64,000 nt of DNA, taken from positions 1 to 64,000 of the forward strand of contig JAFRHL010000054.1 of NCBI GenBank assembly GCA_017433295.1, written 5' to 3'. The notes under the pieces were generated by a model, which ran no database searches, was not told the DNA's origin, and was given only the letters and a program-made list of their open reading frames with translations. The translations under genes and the position numbers were made by a program. Source of the stretch: Eubacterium sp. (GTDB taxonomy: Bacteria; Bacillota; Clostridia; Lachnospirales; Lachnospiraceae). Shown piece after piece: positions 41,442 through 50,683 of this stretch; position 1 is the first letter of the stretch; each line of letters starts with the position of its first letter.

Positions 41442-43376
41442 TCATATTTTTTCAGACAGCTCTTCCCATCTCTCATAGAGAGTGAGAAGGGCTGTTTCAT
41501 TTTGCTCATATTTTTCAGAAAGGGCAAGGAGCTTTTCCGGATCAGAGGAATAATCCGGATGATTCATATCCTTCTGGATCTGATCATTTTCCTGCTCAAG
41601 AATATGTATTTCGTGCTCTGTCTTTTTCAGGTCATTTGCCAGCTTTCTCTGCCTCGCCGCTTCCTCCCGGGCCTTCTTCCAGTCCTCTTTGGAGGAAGCC
41701 TTATCTGCCCTGGCACTGTCGGTCCCGGGAGACATCCCTGCAACGGAATCACTGTCCGCGGTGATATTGCCTGCCGCCTTCTGTTCAATATAATAGTTAT
41801 AATTTCCTTTATAATTAATGATACCTTCCGGTGACAGATCCAGGATACGGCTGGCGGTCCGGTTGATGAAATACCGGTCATGGGAGACATATAAAACCGT
41901 CCCCTCGTAGTCATTGATGGCATCCTCCAGGATCTCTCTGGACAGGATATCCAGATGGTTGGTGGGCTCGTCAAGGATCAGGAAATTGGCATTGGAGAGC
42001 ATCAGCCTGGCAAGGGACACCCTTCCCTTTTCACCGCCGCTTAAGTGGCCGATCTTCTCAAAGACCCTGTCTCCGGTAAATAAAAAAGCTGCCAGCACAT
42101 TGCGGATACGAGTATTGGTCAGTCTGGGATAAGCGTCAGATATCTCATCGAAGATGGTTTTTTCATCATCAAGCACGTGCTGTTCCTGGTCATAATAGCC
42201 AATGGAAACCTTGGCGCCGTACTGGATGCGGCCGCTGTCAGCCCGCAGATAACGGTTGATGATCTTAAGCAGAGTAGTCTTTCCTGTACCGTTATCCCCC
42301 AGCAAACCCACAGTTTCTCCCCTTTTTATGGAAAGATTTAAGTTGCGGAACAGATGCTTGTCCCCAAAGGACTTGGACAGCCCCTCAATAGTCAGCACAT
42401 CATTGCCGCTGATGGTCTCGGGCTCCAGCGCGATCCGCATCTTGCTGTTCAGTGTGACCGGCTTTTCCAGACGTTCCATCTTATCAAGCATCTTTTCCCG
42501 GCTTTCAGCCCGGCGGATGGATTTCTCACGGTTAAAGGATTTCAGCTTAGCTATGACCTCCTGCTGACGGGCAATTTCCTGCTGCTGGCTCAGGTACTGC
42601 TTCAGCCGGGCATCCCTCTGGGCCTTCTTTTTTTCGGCATACTGGGAATAATTACCCGAGAAGACCTGGGACTCCCCGTTTTCGATCTCAATGACCTTAT
42701 TCACCACCCGGTCGAGAAAAAAACGGTCATGGGAAACGATGAGTACTGTGCCCTTATATCCTGAGAGGAAGCCTTCCAGCCAGCTTGTGGCGTTCATATC
42801 AAGATGGTTGGTGGGCTCGTCCAAAAGGATGATGTCAGGCTGTGTCAGGAGGAGACGACTTAATGCCACCCGGGTCTTCTGACCGCCGGACAGGCTGTTT
42901 ATGGGTATATCATATTCTGCGTCAGAAAAACCCAGCCCTTTAAGGACTCCGTTGATCTGACTTTTCCAGGCATAACCGTCCTTCTTTTCAAATTCCTCCG
43001 TGAGACGGGAATATTCTTTCATAGCCGAGGAGAGGGCCTCGCCTGTGAGCCTGCTTATTTCTTTTTCAAGGCGGCGGATATCCTTTTCCATCTCAATGAT
43101 ATCCTTTTTGGCATCCAGCATTTCCTCATAAATGGTACGTGAGGATGTGACATGGATCACCTGCGAAAGGTATCCCAGGGATGTTCCTCTGGCCAGGACC
43201 ACATTACCGGCATCGGCTTCGTATTCTCCGGTTATAATTTTAAGGAGGGTGGTCTTACCGGCACCGTTGATACCTATAAGTGCTGCTTTCTCATTTTCGT
43301 TTATCAAAAAATTAACATTATTCAGGACAACTTCACTTCCAAAAGCTTTGGATATCTTCTGACAGGCTAAAATCAT
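41442..43376 (-). CDS. ABC-F family ATPase (YdiF/Uup type)
   Basis: The 644-residue soluble protein carries two ABC ATPase domains with complete motifs (GINGAGKTTLL, LSGGQKTRVALSRLLL, LLDEPTNHLD; then GDNGTGKTTLL, LSGGEKGRVSLARLML, LDEPTNHLD), the P-site tRNA interaction linker between them (KKKAQRDARLKQYLSQQQEIARQQE) and a C-terminal coiled coil (about 570-644). ABC-F proteins act on ribosomes or give ribosome-protection resistance. ATG 43376, after GGAG, is chosen over 43388. It is convergent with plsY. Confidence 0.93.
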   Translation of the reverse strand: MILACQKISKAFGSEVVLNNVNFLINENEKAALIGINGAGKTTLLKIITGEYEADAGNVVLARGTSLGYLSQVIHVTSSRTIYEEMLDAKKDIIEMEKDIRRLEKEISRLTGEALSSAMKEYSRLTEEFEKKDGYAWKSQINGVLKGLGFSDAEYDIPINSLSGGQKTRVALSRLLLTQPDIILLDEPTNHLDMNATSWLEGFLSGYKGTVLIVSHDRFFLDRVVNKVIEIENGESQVFSGNYSQYAEKKKAQRDARLKQYLSQQQEIARQQEVIAKLKSFNREKSIRRAESREKMLDKMERLEKPVTLNSKMRIALEPETISGNDVLTIEGLSKSFGDKHLFRNLNLSIKRGETVGLLGDNGTGKTTLLKIINRYLRADSGRIQYGAKVSIGYYDQEQHVLDDEKTIFDEISDAYPRLTNTRIRNVLAAFLFTGDRVFEKIGHLSGGEKGRVSLARLMLSNANFLILDEPTNHLDILSREILEDAINDYEGTVLYVSHDRYFINRTASRILDLSPEGIINYKGNYNYYIEQKAAGNITADSDSVAGMSPGTDSARADKASSKEDWKKAREEAARQRKLANDLKKTEHEIHILEQENDQIQKDMNHPDYSSDPEKLLALSEKYEQNETALLTLYERWEELSEKI

Positions 43377-43468
43377 GACAGGCTCCATTTCATATTAGTA
43401 TTGCTTCTTGCTTTACATGAATTATAATTTTAACATGAAAGATACCATAAGTAAATACGAAATGGAAT

Positions 43469-43497
43469 TTGACAAACCTTTAACTTTTGTATATAAT
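43469..43497 (+). promoter_or_regulatory. Consensus promoter of rex
   Basis: TTGACA (43469-43474), 17-base spacer, TATAAT (43492-43497), 39 bases before the rex ATG. No clear TTGTTAAnnnnTTAACAA-type Rex operator is seen around it. Confidence 0.8.
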
Positions 43498-43536
43498 TGA
43501 GAAAATATGCATAATAAATAATACTGGGAGGGTATT

Positions 43537-44199
43537 ATGGCAGACCTGAAAGCAAATGACAAATCAGTGAATGAGAAAGTGATTTCACCTGCTGTCATAA
43601 AGAGATTACCTCGTTACTACAGATATCTGGGAGATCTGCTGAGGAATGATGTTGTCCGCATTTCTTCCAGGGAACTGAGTCAGAAAATGAACGTAACTGC
43701 CTCGCAGATACGGCAGGATCTTAATAACTTTGGCGGTTTCGGCCAGCAGGGTTACGGGTATAATGTAGAGTATCTTTATAATGAAATGGCCAAGATCCTG
43801 GGGCTTAACAAGGTGAATAATATCATTATCGTCGGTGCCGGCAATCTGGGCCAGGCCCTGGCCAATAATTCGGATTTTGTTCACAATGGCTTCAACATTA
43901 TCGGGCTTTTTGATGTAAACCCCAAGCTGATCGGTATGATAGTCAACGGCGTTGAAGTATACGACATCGATATGCTGGGAGAGTTTATCGCGGGCCATGA
44001 TGTCAGGATAGCCGCCCTGACGCTTCCGGGGAGTAAAGCCTCCAAGGTTGCAGGAGAGCTGGTGGAAATGGGAGTGAAGGCCATCTGGAATTTCGCTCCG
44101 GTGGATTTGAGACTCCCGGATGATGTGATCATTGAAAATGTCCATCTTTCAGAGAGTATCATGACACTGTCCTACCGGATCCATAGCAAAGAAATATAG
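43537..44199 (+). CDS. rex: Redox-sensing transcriptional repressor Rex
   Basis: A 220-residue NADH-responsive repressor with an N-terminal winged helix (KRLPRYYRYLGDLLRNDVVRISSRELS, QIRQDLNNFGGFGQQGYGY) and a Rossmann domain (IIVGAGNLGQALANN, IGLFDVNPKLIG). It normally controls fermentation and NADH-reoxidation genes, fitting the butyrate and glycolytic genes elsewhere in the window. GGGAGG is upstream. Confidence 0.97.
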   Translation: MADLKANDKSVNEKVISPAVIKRLPRYYRYLGDLLRNDVVRISSRELSQKMNVTASQIRQDLNNFGGFGQQGYGYNVEYLYNEMAKILGLNKVNNIIIVGAGNLGQALANNSDFVHNGFNIIGLFDVNPKLIGMIVNGVEVYDIDMLGEFIAGHDVRIAALTLPGSKASKVAGELVEMGVKAIWNFAPVDLRLPDDVIIENVHLSESIMTLSYRIHSKEI

Positions 44200-44318
44200 T
44201 ATGTTGTCTGATAAGCCTGGCCTTTAATATGTCATTAATCGGCTGGGCTGATTCTTTGCTTTCGTACCGGACAGAGGAGGAATACTCCTGTCGTCCCGGT
44301 CATAGGGGGAGTGTATTT

Positions 44319-45833
44319 ATGAATTATATTTGCAGCAGAGAAGAAATGCAGGCGGTAGATCATTACAGCATTCATTCCCTGGGCATACCGGGGATCGTTT
44401 TAATGGAAAAAGCCGCCCTGGCCATGGAGAAAGAGATCCTTTCCCGTTTTTCCCCGGATTCTTCTGTTTTTATCCTGGCAGAGTGCGGAAACAACGGAGG
44501 AGACGGCCTGGCTCTGGGAAGGCTTCTGGATGCCCGTGGTTTTAAAGTGACCATCTGCGAGATCGGCGGGGTAAAAAAACCCACGGATTCCTATGAGATA
44601 CAGAAAAATATTCTGAGAAATCTGGACATGCAGCTTACAGATCATATACCGGACCAGGATTATGATATATATATAGATGCTGTTTTCGGTGTCGGCCTCA
44701 AGAGGGAAGTAACCGGGATCCAGGGGGAGATGCTGCAGAGGATCAATAAAAGGAGAGGATATAAGATTGCGGTGGATGTGCCTTCAGGAGTAGACGCTTC
44801 TAACGGACATATCCTGGGGACTGCCTTTCAGGCAGACCTGACCATCACCTTCGGGCTTTTGAAGGCAGGACTGGTCCTCTATCCCGGGGCATCCTGCGCG
44901 GGAGAAGTGGTCGTAAAGGATATCGGTTTTCCGGATAAGGCTGTAGAGCACGTGGCCCCGGCTGCTGTCACTTATGACAGGAGCGATCTGGACCTTCTTC
45001 CCTCCCGCAGTCCCTGGTCCAATAAGGGGACCTATGGCAAAGTGCTCCTCATCGCCGGTTCAAAAAATATGGCAGGGGCCGCCTTCCTTTCAGCCCTGGG
45101 AGCCTATAAAAGCGGCAGCGGACTTGTCCGGATCTTTACCTGTGAAGAAAACCGCCAGATTCTCCAGACCCTGCTGCCGGAAGCCATCATGACCACATGG
45201 CATGACGCGCGGGAGGCGGAAGAACTGCTTGAGGAAGCATTATCCTGGGCAGACGTGGTCGGGATCGGACCCGGCATGGGACAGGATGTCACCGCCAGAC
45301 GGCTCCTTATGAAGGTTCTCAAAAAGGGCAGGATACCGCTGGTTATAGATGCAGATGGATTAAACAATCTGGCCTGGCTGATCCGGGACCGGGAGACTCC
45401 CGGAGAGGAATGCCGGCGTTTCTATCAGGATTATCCCGCAGGTATCATCCTGACTCCCCATTTAAAGGAAATGGAAAGACTGACCGGCCGGAAACTTGCG
45501 GATATAAAAGAGGACCTGATAGCAAACGCCTCTTTCAAAGCCGGCCCCCGGCATATCTTTGTCCTCAAGGATGCCAGGACCGTTGTCTCTGACGGAACAG
45601 GTCCTGTATATATAAACCTGAGCGGAAATCACGGTATGGCAGTGGGAGGCAGCGGTGATGTCCTGACCGGTATCATCTGCGGTTTCCTGGCAGGGGGACT
45701 TCCCCTCCTTACGGCAGCCAGGCTTGGTGTTTACTGCCATGGACTGGCAGGGGATGAGGCAGCAGCAAAAAAAGGTTTCTACGGCCTTATGGCAAAGGAT
45801 ATTGCGGATTATTTATATAAAGTGATCCACTGA
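44319..45833 (+). CDS. nnr: Bifunctional NAD(P)HX epimerase / ADP-dependent dehydratase
   Basis: The 504-residue fusion repairs hydrated NAD(P)H. The N-terminal epimerase domain (about 1-215) shows ECGNNGGDGLALGRLL, YDIYIDAVFGVGLKREV and AVDVPSGVDASNG. The C-terminal kinase-fold dehydratase shows KGTYGKVLLIAGSKNMAGAA, GIGPGMGQD, ADGLN, LTPHLKEMERLTG and NHGMAVGGSGDVLTG. ATG 44319 follows GGGGGAG. The open frame reaches 44229, but that part has no ribosome site. Confidence 0.94.
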   Translation: MNYICSREEMQAVDHYSIHSLGIPGIVLMEKAALAMEKEILSRFSPDSSVFILAECGNNGGDGLALGRLLDARGFKVTICEIGGVKKPTDSYEIQKNILRNLDMQLTDHIPDQDYDIYIDAVFGVGLKREVTGIQGEMLQRINKRRGYKIAVDVPSGVDASNGHILGTAFQADLTITFGLLKAGLVLYPGASCAGEVVVKDIGFPDKAVEHVAPAAVTYDRSDLDLLPSRSPWSNKGTYGKVLLIAGSKNMAGAAFLSALGAYKSGSGLVRIFTCEENRQILQTLLPEAIMTTWHDAREAEELLEEALSWADVVGIGPGMGQDVTARRLLMKVLKKGRIPLVIDADGLNNLAWLIRDRETPGEECRRFYQDYPAGIILTPHLKEMERLTGRKLADIKEDLIANASFKAGPRHIFVLKDARTVVSDGTGPVYINLSGNHGMAVGGSGDVLTGIICGFLAGGLPLLTAARLGVYCHGLAGDEAAAKKGFYGLMAKDIADYLYKVIH

Positions 45834-45962
45834 GTATACTCATTCCATTTTTGGAAATACTATAAATATTAGATAGTGTCTCTTAAGAGGGACATCGGCG
45901 CCGGGCGCGGTCGCTTCGGCGATATTATCAGGTATTTTTATGAAATGGAGTGAATAGAATTG

Positions 45963-46307
45963 ATGATTAAACGCGGAGATATATATTATGCGGATCTTCG
46001 TCCGGTGGTAGGTTCAGAGCAGGGAGGAGTAAGGCCGGTGCTGATCATCCAGAATGATGCCGGAAACCGTCACAGTCCCACGGTGATTTGTGCGGCCATT
46101 ACCAGCAGGATGAATAAAGCCAAGCTTCCCACCCATGTGGCCCTGTCAGCCGGTGAGTGTGATATTACCCGTGACTCCGTGATCCTGCTCGAACAGATCC
46201 GGACGATAGACAAACAGAGATTGAAGGAAAAGGTATGCAGACTGAACGGAGAGGTCCAAAAGAGAGTGGACCGGGCGCTCCGGGTCAGCCTGGAGCTTGT
46301 TACATAG
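45963..46307 (+). CDS. mazF: MazF/PemK-family endoribonuclease toxin
   Basis: A 114-residue protein nearly full consensus for firmicute MazF (EndoA): [65 protein letters not shown]. It cuts mRNA at specific sites when freed from MazE. A TTG at 45960 with GGAG nine bases upstream is an alternative start. No mazE-like gene precedes it: the 129-bp gap after nnr has no open frame of suitable size. Confidence 0.93.
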   Translation: MIKRGDIYYADLRPVVGSEQGGVRPVLIIQNDAGNRHSPTVICAAITSRMNKAKLPTHVALSAGECDITRDSVILLEQIRTIDKQRLKEKVCRLNGEVQKRVDRALRVSLELVT

Positions 46308-46337
46308 GGCATAACCTATGCTTTTGGAGGTGTGAGT

Positions 46338-47267
46338 ATGAGTGTCTCGTCATTGACGGTGCTTCTGGCTGTCATCATGGCAGTGTTTCTGCTTTTGATG
46401 ATCGTCGTCCTGATCATCGTGCTGAGGCTGACAGATACCATTAAGAAGGTTGATTTTTCAAAACTGAGGCAGGAAGAGGAGAATGTTTACGAGGAGGAGA
46501 TCCGGAACATAGCCAACGAAGGGCATGAGCAGGGAGCGATACTGGCGGATGAAGCCGAAATGATCTCCAATATCTTTGAATTCGGGGATATGGATGTCAA
46601 GGACGTGATGCAGTTCCGCCAGAAGATCGTAGGCATAGAGAGCCATACTTCCCTGGAGGATGCCATCCGGTTTATGGTCAGCCAGCATTATTCCAGGTAT
46701 CCGGTCTATGAGGAAGATCTGGATCATATTGTGGGTCTTCTACACCTGAGGGATGCGGTAAAGTGCTATCTGGAGACTCCCGACAGGACCATTCTGGATA
46801 TTATCCGCAAACCCTTTTATGTACATGAGGCCATGGATATCAATGAGCTCTTGTCCAGGATGAAAGCAAATAAGAGCCATCTGGCCATCGTCCTTGACGA
46901 GTTCGGTCAGACCGCCGGTCTGGTGGCCATGGAGGATATCCTGGAGACCATAGTGGGAGATATCCTTGATGAGTATGATGTGGAGGAAAAAGAGATCGTC
47001 CGCCTGTCGGATGATGTTTACATAGCCTCCGGCATGATCCGGCTGGATGATCTGGAGGATGTTCTTGGCATCACATTTGATACGGAAGAGTTTGAGATCC
47101 TGAATGGCTTTCTGATCAATGAGATCGGCCACCAGCCCGAAACCGGGGAGCATGTTGAAGTACATTTTAAGGGTTATCGGTTCACTACTTCGGAACAGGC
47201 AAATAAGGTCCTGCGCCAGATAAGGATCGAGAAGGAGGAGCCGGAGCCTGCCCTTGACGAAAAATAG
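46338..47267 (+). CDS. CorC/HlyC-type CBS-domain protein with one membrane helix
   Basis: The 309-residue protein has an N-terminal membrane helix (about 8-30), a charged linker, two CBS domains (about 75-195: DVMQFRQKIVGIESHTSLEDAIRFM, YPVYEEDLDHIVGLLHLRD, then LAIVLDEFGQTAGLVAMEDILETIVGDILDE) and a C-terminal transporter-associated CorC_HlyC domain (about 225-300). Relatives affect magnesium or other ion export, but lack of the full DUF21 membrane domain makes transport by itself unlikely. GGAGGTG precedes ATG 46338. Confidence 0.88.
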   Translation: MSVSSLTVLLAVIMAVFLLLMIVVLIIVLRLTDTIKKVDFSKLRQEEENVYEEEIRNIANEGHEQGAILADEAEMISNIFEFGDMDVKDVMQFRQKIVGIESHTSLEDAIRFMVSQHYSRYPVYEEDLDHIVGLLHLRDAVKCYLETPDRTILDIIRKPFYVHEAMDINELLSRMKANKSHLAIVLDEFGQTAGLVAMEDILETIVGDILDEYDVEEKEIVRLSDDVYIASGMIRLDDLEDVLGITFDTEEFEILNGFLINEIGHQPETGEHVEVHFKGYRFTTSEQANKVLRQIRIEKEEPEPALDEK

Positions 47268-47322
47268 AATCAATGCTACTATGATGACTTGAGAATAATA
47301 ATTAGAAAAGAGAGGAATACAT

Positions 47323-48057
47323 ATGTCCGGACATTCCAAATTTGCCAATATCAAGCATAAAAAAGAGAAAAACGATGCAGCCAGGGGTAAGATATTTACT
47401 GTGATCGGAAGAGAGATTGCGGTAGCTGTGAAGGAGGGCGGTCCTGATCCTGCCAATAACAGCAAGCTTCGTGATGTGATTGCCAAGGCCAAGTCCAACA
47501 ATATGCCCAATGACACCATCGAGCGGGGAATCAAAAAGGCTGCGGGAGATGCTGAGTCTGTTAATTACGTACAGAATACCTATGAAGGCTATGGACCCAG
47601 CGGTATCGCCATTATCGTGGAGACTCTCACCGATAATAAGAACCGTACCGCTGCCAATGTCAGAGCAGCTTTTTCCAAGGGAAAGGGCAATATCGGAACC
47701 ACAGGCTGTGTATCCTTCATGTTCCAGAAGAAGGGACAGATCATCGTGTCCAGGGAAGAATATGAGACAGATCCCGATGACTTTATGATGCTGGCCCTGG
47801 ATGCGGGAGCGGAAGACTTTGTGGAGGAAGAGGACAGCTTTGAGATCCTGACGGATCCCGACAGCTTCGGAGAAGTCAGGGAAGCCCTGGAAAAAGAAGG
47901 GGTGCCCATGGCATCTGCAGAAGTGACCATGATTCCCGACACTTACGTCAGCCTTACAGATCCTGAAGACATTAAGAACTTAAAGAGGACTCTGGATATG
48001 CTGGAAGAAGATGACGATGTCCAGGCGGTCTACCATAACTGGGAAGAAGAGGACTGA
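47323..48057 (+). CDS. yebC: YebC/PmpR family regulatory protein
   Basis: The 244-residue TACO1-like protein starts [32 protein letters not shown] and has [43 protein letters not shown]. Members relieve ribosome stalling or act as regulators. It carries the full three-domain length, and is monocistronic with a strong downstream terminator. Confidence 0.96.
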   Translation: MSGHSKFANIKHKKEKNDAARGKIFTVIGREIAVAVKEGGPDPANNSKLRDVIAKAKSNNMPNDTIERGIKKAAGDAESVNYVQNTYEGYGPSGIAIIVETLTDNKNRTAANVRAAFSKGKGNIGTTGCVSFMFQKKGQIIVSREEYETDPDDFMMLALDAGAEDFVEEEDSFEILTDPDSFGEVREALEKEGVPMASAEVTMIPDTYVSLTDPEDIKNLKRTLDMLEEDDDVQAVYHNWEEED

Positions 48058-48096
48058 CATTTCCGGTCCCCTTCCCTTACAGGGGAAGTCTCCGGT

Positions 48097-48125
48097 GAAA
48101 AGGAAGCCTTTTCCCTTGCTTTTTT
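48097..48125 (+). terminator. Terminator of yebC
   Basis: GAAAAGG (48097-48103) and CCTTTTC (48107-48113) with a 3-base loop, then CCTTGC and six T residues. A second small stem, CTTCCC with GGGGAAG (48071-48088), lies just upstream. Confidence 0.7.
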
Positions 48126-48144
48126 CCGGTGGATATACTATAAT
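48116..48144 (+). promoter_or_regulatory. Promoter of the amino-acid ABC importer
   Basis: TTGCTT (48116-48121) and TATAAT (48139-48144) with a 17-base spacer. The -35 box lies within the yebC terminator tail. Confidence 0.6.
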
Positions 48145-48225
48145 ACTTTAGTGCGACAGTTTGCTAAACAGAGAATGCGGCATCCTGCCGCCGGAGTAAA
48201 CGTATTTATGAAAAGGAGAATGATG

Positions 48226-49095
48226 ATGAAGAAGTTTTTTGCAACATTACTTGCAGCTATTATGTGTGCCGGTCTGCTGACAGGCTGCGGCGGTTCAGGG
48301 GACAAGGCTGCGGAAGGGACAACAGCAGCCGCATCCGGTGATTCCGACTGGGCTTACATCCAGGATAAGGGCGAGATGACAATCGGTATGACCCTTTTCG
48401 CTCCCATGAATTACTACGATGACAACAATGAATTTGTCGGCTTTGACACAGAGCTTGCCAATGCAGTGTCAGATAAGATCGGCATTAAGGTAAAGTTTGA
48501 AGAGATTAACTGGGATGCCAAGGAGGTTGAGCTTAACTCCAAGAATATTGACTGTATCTGGAACGGTATGTGCATTACCGAGGAAAGAAAGCAGAATATG
48601 AGTATTACTAATCCCTACCTGATGAATACACAGGCTATGGTTATGAAGGCTGACCGGGAAGCAGAGATCATGAAAGATGTATCCGGCCTGACCATTACTG
48701 CCGAAGCCGGATCCACCGGTGAGGGCAAGATCGACGGAAGTATCGAAGATGATGATACCGTTAAGGTTTCAGCCCATGAGTATTTTGCCAACTCCAATTA
48801 TGTAGCTGTTGATTCCATGGCAAAGGCCCTGATGGAAGTTAAGTCCGGAACTGCCGACGTTGCGGTTGTTGACAGTGTGTGCGCCCTGGCAATGGTTCGT
48901 CCTGATTCTGATTATTCTGATATGGTTGTTAATATGGACAATCAGTTTGGTGACCAGGAATACGGAATCGCATTCCGTAAGGGAAGTGACGCCACAGAGG
49001 TTGTTAACAAGGCCATCGCGGACCTTTATGAGGAAGGCGTGGTAGAAGAGATCGCAGCTAAGTATGGTCTTACCGATGCCCTGATCAAGAAGTAA
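48226..49095 (+). CDS. Amino-acid ABC transporter substrate-binding lipoprotein
   Basis: The 289-residue family-3 solute-binding protein has a lipoprotein signal (MKKFFATLLAAIMCAGLLTGCGG) and the mature blocks WAYIQDKGEMTIGMTLFAPMNYYDDNNEFVGFDTELANAV, INWDAKEVELNSKNIDCIWNGMCITEERK and EAGSTGEGK. The fold and motifs suit polar amino acids; cystine or glutamine/arginine are candidates. Four ATG codons cluster at 48208-48228; 48226 is 7 bases after AGGAG and gives a normal signal peptide. Its permease and ATPase genes follow. Confidence 0.92.
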   Translation: MKKFFATLLAAIMCAGLLTGCGGSGDKAAEGTTAAASGDSDWAYIQDKGEMTIGMTLFAPMNYYDDNNEFVGFDTELANAVSDKIGIKVKFEEINWDAKEVELNSKNIDCIWNGMCITEERKQNMSITNPYLMNTQAMVMKADREAEIMKDVSGLTITAEAGSTGEGKIDGSIEDDDTVKVSAHEYFANSNYVAVDSMAKALMEVKSGTADVAVVDSVCALAMVRPDSDYSDMVVNMDNQFGDQEYGIAFRKGSDATEVVNKAIADLYEEGVVEEIAAKYGLTDALIKK

Positions 49096-49130
49096 TTTTC
49101 ACCGAATAATATTTAGAAACATATTCATCA

Positions 49131-49180
49131 GAATCCGGTTTTCCTTTACTGCTTTTCGTTAAGGAAGCCCGGATTCTTTT
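49131..49180 (+). terminator. Intra-operon hairpin between binding protein and permease
   Basis: GAATCCGG (49131-49138) pairs with CCGGATTC (49169-49176), inner TTCCTT with AAGGAA, then four T residues. It probably ends most transcripts after the binding-protein gene, giving more binding protein than membrane components. Confidence 0.75.
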
Positions 49181-49225
49181 ATCAGATGGGAGAAAGATTT
49201 TCCATCAGAGAGAGAGGAACATATT

Positions 49226-49870
49226 ATGATGGGTCCCAGCCCCCTCGAATCATTATCAACTGGTTTTATTCTAAATGTACAGCTCTTTGTCATCACTCTG
49301 GTACTGGCTCTGCCTCTGGGACTGGTGGTTACATTTTTCTCCATGTCCAGGTTCAGGCCGGTCAAATATATTACAAGGATATACATATGGATCATCCGTG
49401 GTACGCCGCTCATGCTGCAGCTTTTTGTGATCTTGTATGCTCCGGGTCTGCTTTTTGAAATTCCCATGTCATCGAGATTTACCGCTGCGGTGATAGCCTT
49501 TGTGATCAATTATTCCGCCTATTTTTCCGAGATCTACAGGGCTGGAATCGAGAGTATTTCCAAAGGACAATATGAGGCCGGCCAGGTGCTTGGTATGACC
49601 AGGTCCCAGATCTTTTTTAAAGTAATCCTTCTTCAGGTGATCAAACGGATTGTTCCTCCCATGGGCAATGAAGTAATCACCCTGGCCAAGGATACAGCCC
49701 TGGCAAGAGTAATCGGTGTTGCCGAGATTATTATGAGCGCGGAGCGCTTTACCAAACAGGGTCTCATCTGGCCTCTGTTTTCCACAGGCCTCTTCTTCCT
49801 GGTGTTTAACGGAATCCTCACCCTGCTGCTGGGCCGGGTTGAGAAGAAGATGGATTATTTTAAGGTGTAA
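49226..49870 (+). CDS. Amino-acid ABC transporter permease
   Basis: The 214-residue membrane protein has about five helices and the HisMQ-type coupling motif [21 protein letters not shown], preceded by [15 protein letters not shown] and [13 protein letters not shown]. It would form a homodimeric channel with the binding protein upstream and the ATPase downstream. GAGAGAGGAAC precedes the ATG. Confidence 0.93.
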   Translation: MMGPSPLESLSTGFILNVQLFVITLVLALPLGLVVTFFSMSRFRPVKYITRIYIWIIRGTPLMLQLFVILYAPGLLFEIPMSSRFTAAVIAFVINYSAYFSEIYRAGIESISKGQYEAGQVLGMTRSQIFFKVILLQVIKRIVPPMGNEVITLAKDTALARVIGVAEIIMSAERFTKQGLIWPLFSTGLFFLVFNGILTLLLGRVEKKMDYFKV

Positions 49871-49883
49871 GGAGGATGAGATC

Positions 49884-50669
49884 ATGGCTGTTTTGGAAGT
49901 AAAAAACCTGAAGAAAAATTTCGGAAGTCTGGAAGTATTAAAGGGAATTGATTTTTCTCTGGAAAAGGGAGAAGCCCTCTCCATGATCGGTGCCTCCGGC
50001 AGCGGAAAGACCACACTGCTGCGGTGTCTGAATTTCCTGGAGAAACCTACCGGGGGCCAGATTCTTGTAAAAGGACAGACGATCTATGATTCTGCCGATA
50101 CAAGATCTGCTTCGGAGGCAGAGATACGAAAGAACCGTCTGCATTTTGGCATGGTATTCCAGTCCTTTAACCTGTTTCCTCAATATACGGCCCTTAGAAA
50201 CTGTACTCTGGCTAAAGAGCTGGCAGCAAAGGAACGCACAGGGTTTAAAGAGAATAAAAAGAAGATACAGGAAGAGATCAATGAGGAGGGAATAGCCATA
50301 CTTAACAGTGTGGGGCTGGGAGACAAGATAGATTATTATCCCCACCAGCTATCCGGAGGACAGCAGCAGAGGGTGGCCATTGCCAGGGCCCTGATGCTTC
50401 AGCCGGATATCCTCTGCTTCGACGAGCCCACCTCGGCCCTGGACCCGGAGCTTACCGGCGAGGTCCTTAAGGTGATCCGGAGTCTTGCGGACAAGCATAC
50501 TACCATGGTTATAGTCACCCATGAGATGCAGTTCGCAAAGGATGTTTCTGATAAGGTATTATTTATGGATCAGGGGAAGGTAGTGGAATACGGTACACCG
50601 GCCCAGGTATTCGAGAATCCGAGGGAAGAAAGGACAAAGCAGTTCCTTTTAAGATATTTTGAAAACTAA
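49884..50669 (+). CDS. Amino-acid ABC transporter ATP-binding protein (GlnQ type)
   Basis: A 261-residue ATPase with [16 protein letters not shown]-loop [12 protein letters not shown], an insert of about 20 charged residues ([22 protein letters not shown]), signature [15 protein letters not shown], Walker [15 protein letters not shown] and H-loop VTHEM. ATG 49884 follows AAGGAGG. It is 13 bp after the permease. Confidence 0.95.
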   Translation: MAVLEVKNLKKNFGSLEVLKGIDFSLEKGEALSMIGASGSGKTTLLRCLNFLEKPTGGQILVKGQTIYDSADTRSASEAEIRKNRLHFGMVFQSFNLFPQYTALRNCTLAKELAAKERTGFKENKKKIQEEINEEGIAILNSVGLGDKIDYYPHQLSGGQQQRVAIARALMLQPDILCFDEPTSALDPELTGEVLKVIRSLADKHTTMVIVTHEMQFAKDVSDKVLFMDQGKVVEYGTPAQVFENPREERTKQFLLRYFEN

Positions 50670-50683
50670 TAAAGGTATTATTC

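Noticed and set aside
45890..45930. Third copy of the ATCGCCG palindromic motif before mazF
   Set aside because: The GC-rich sequence there shares only short pieces (TCGGCG) and does not align with the 21-base motif.
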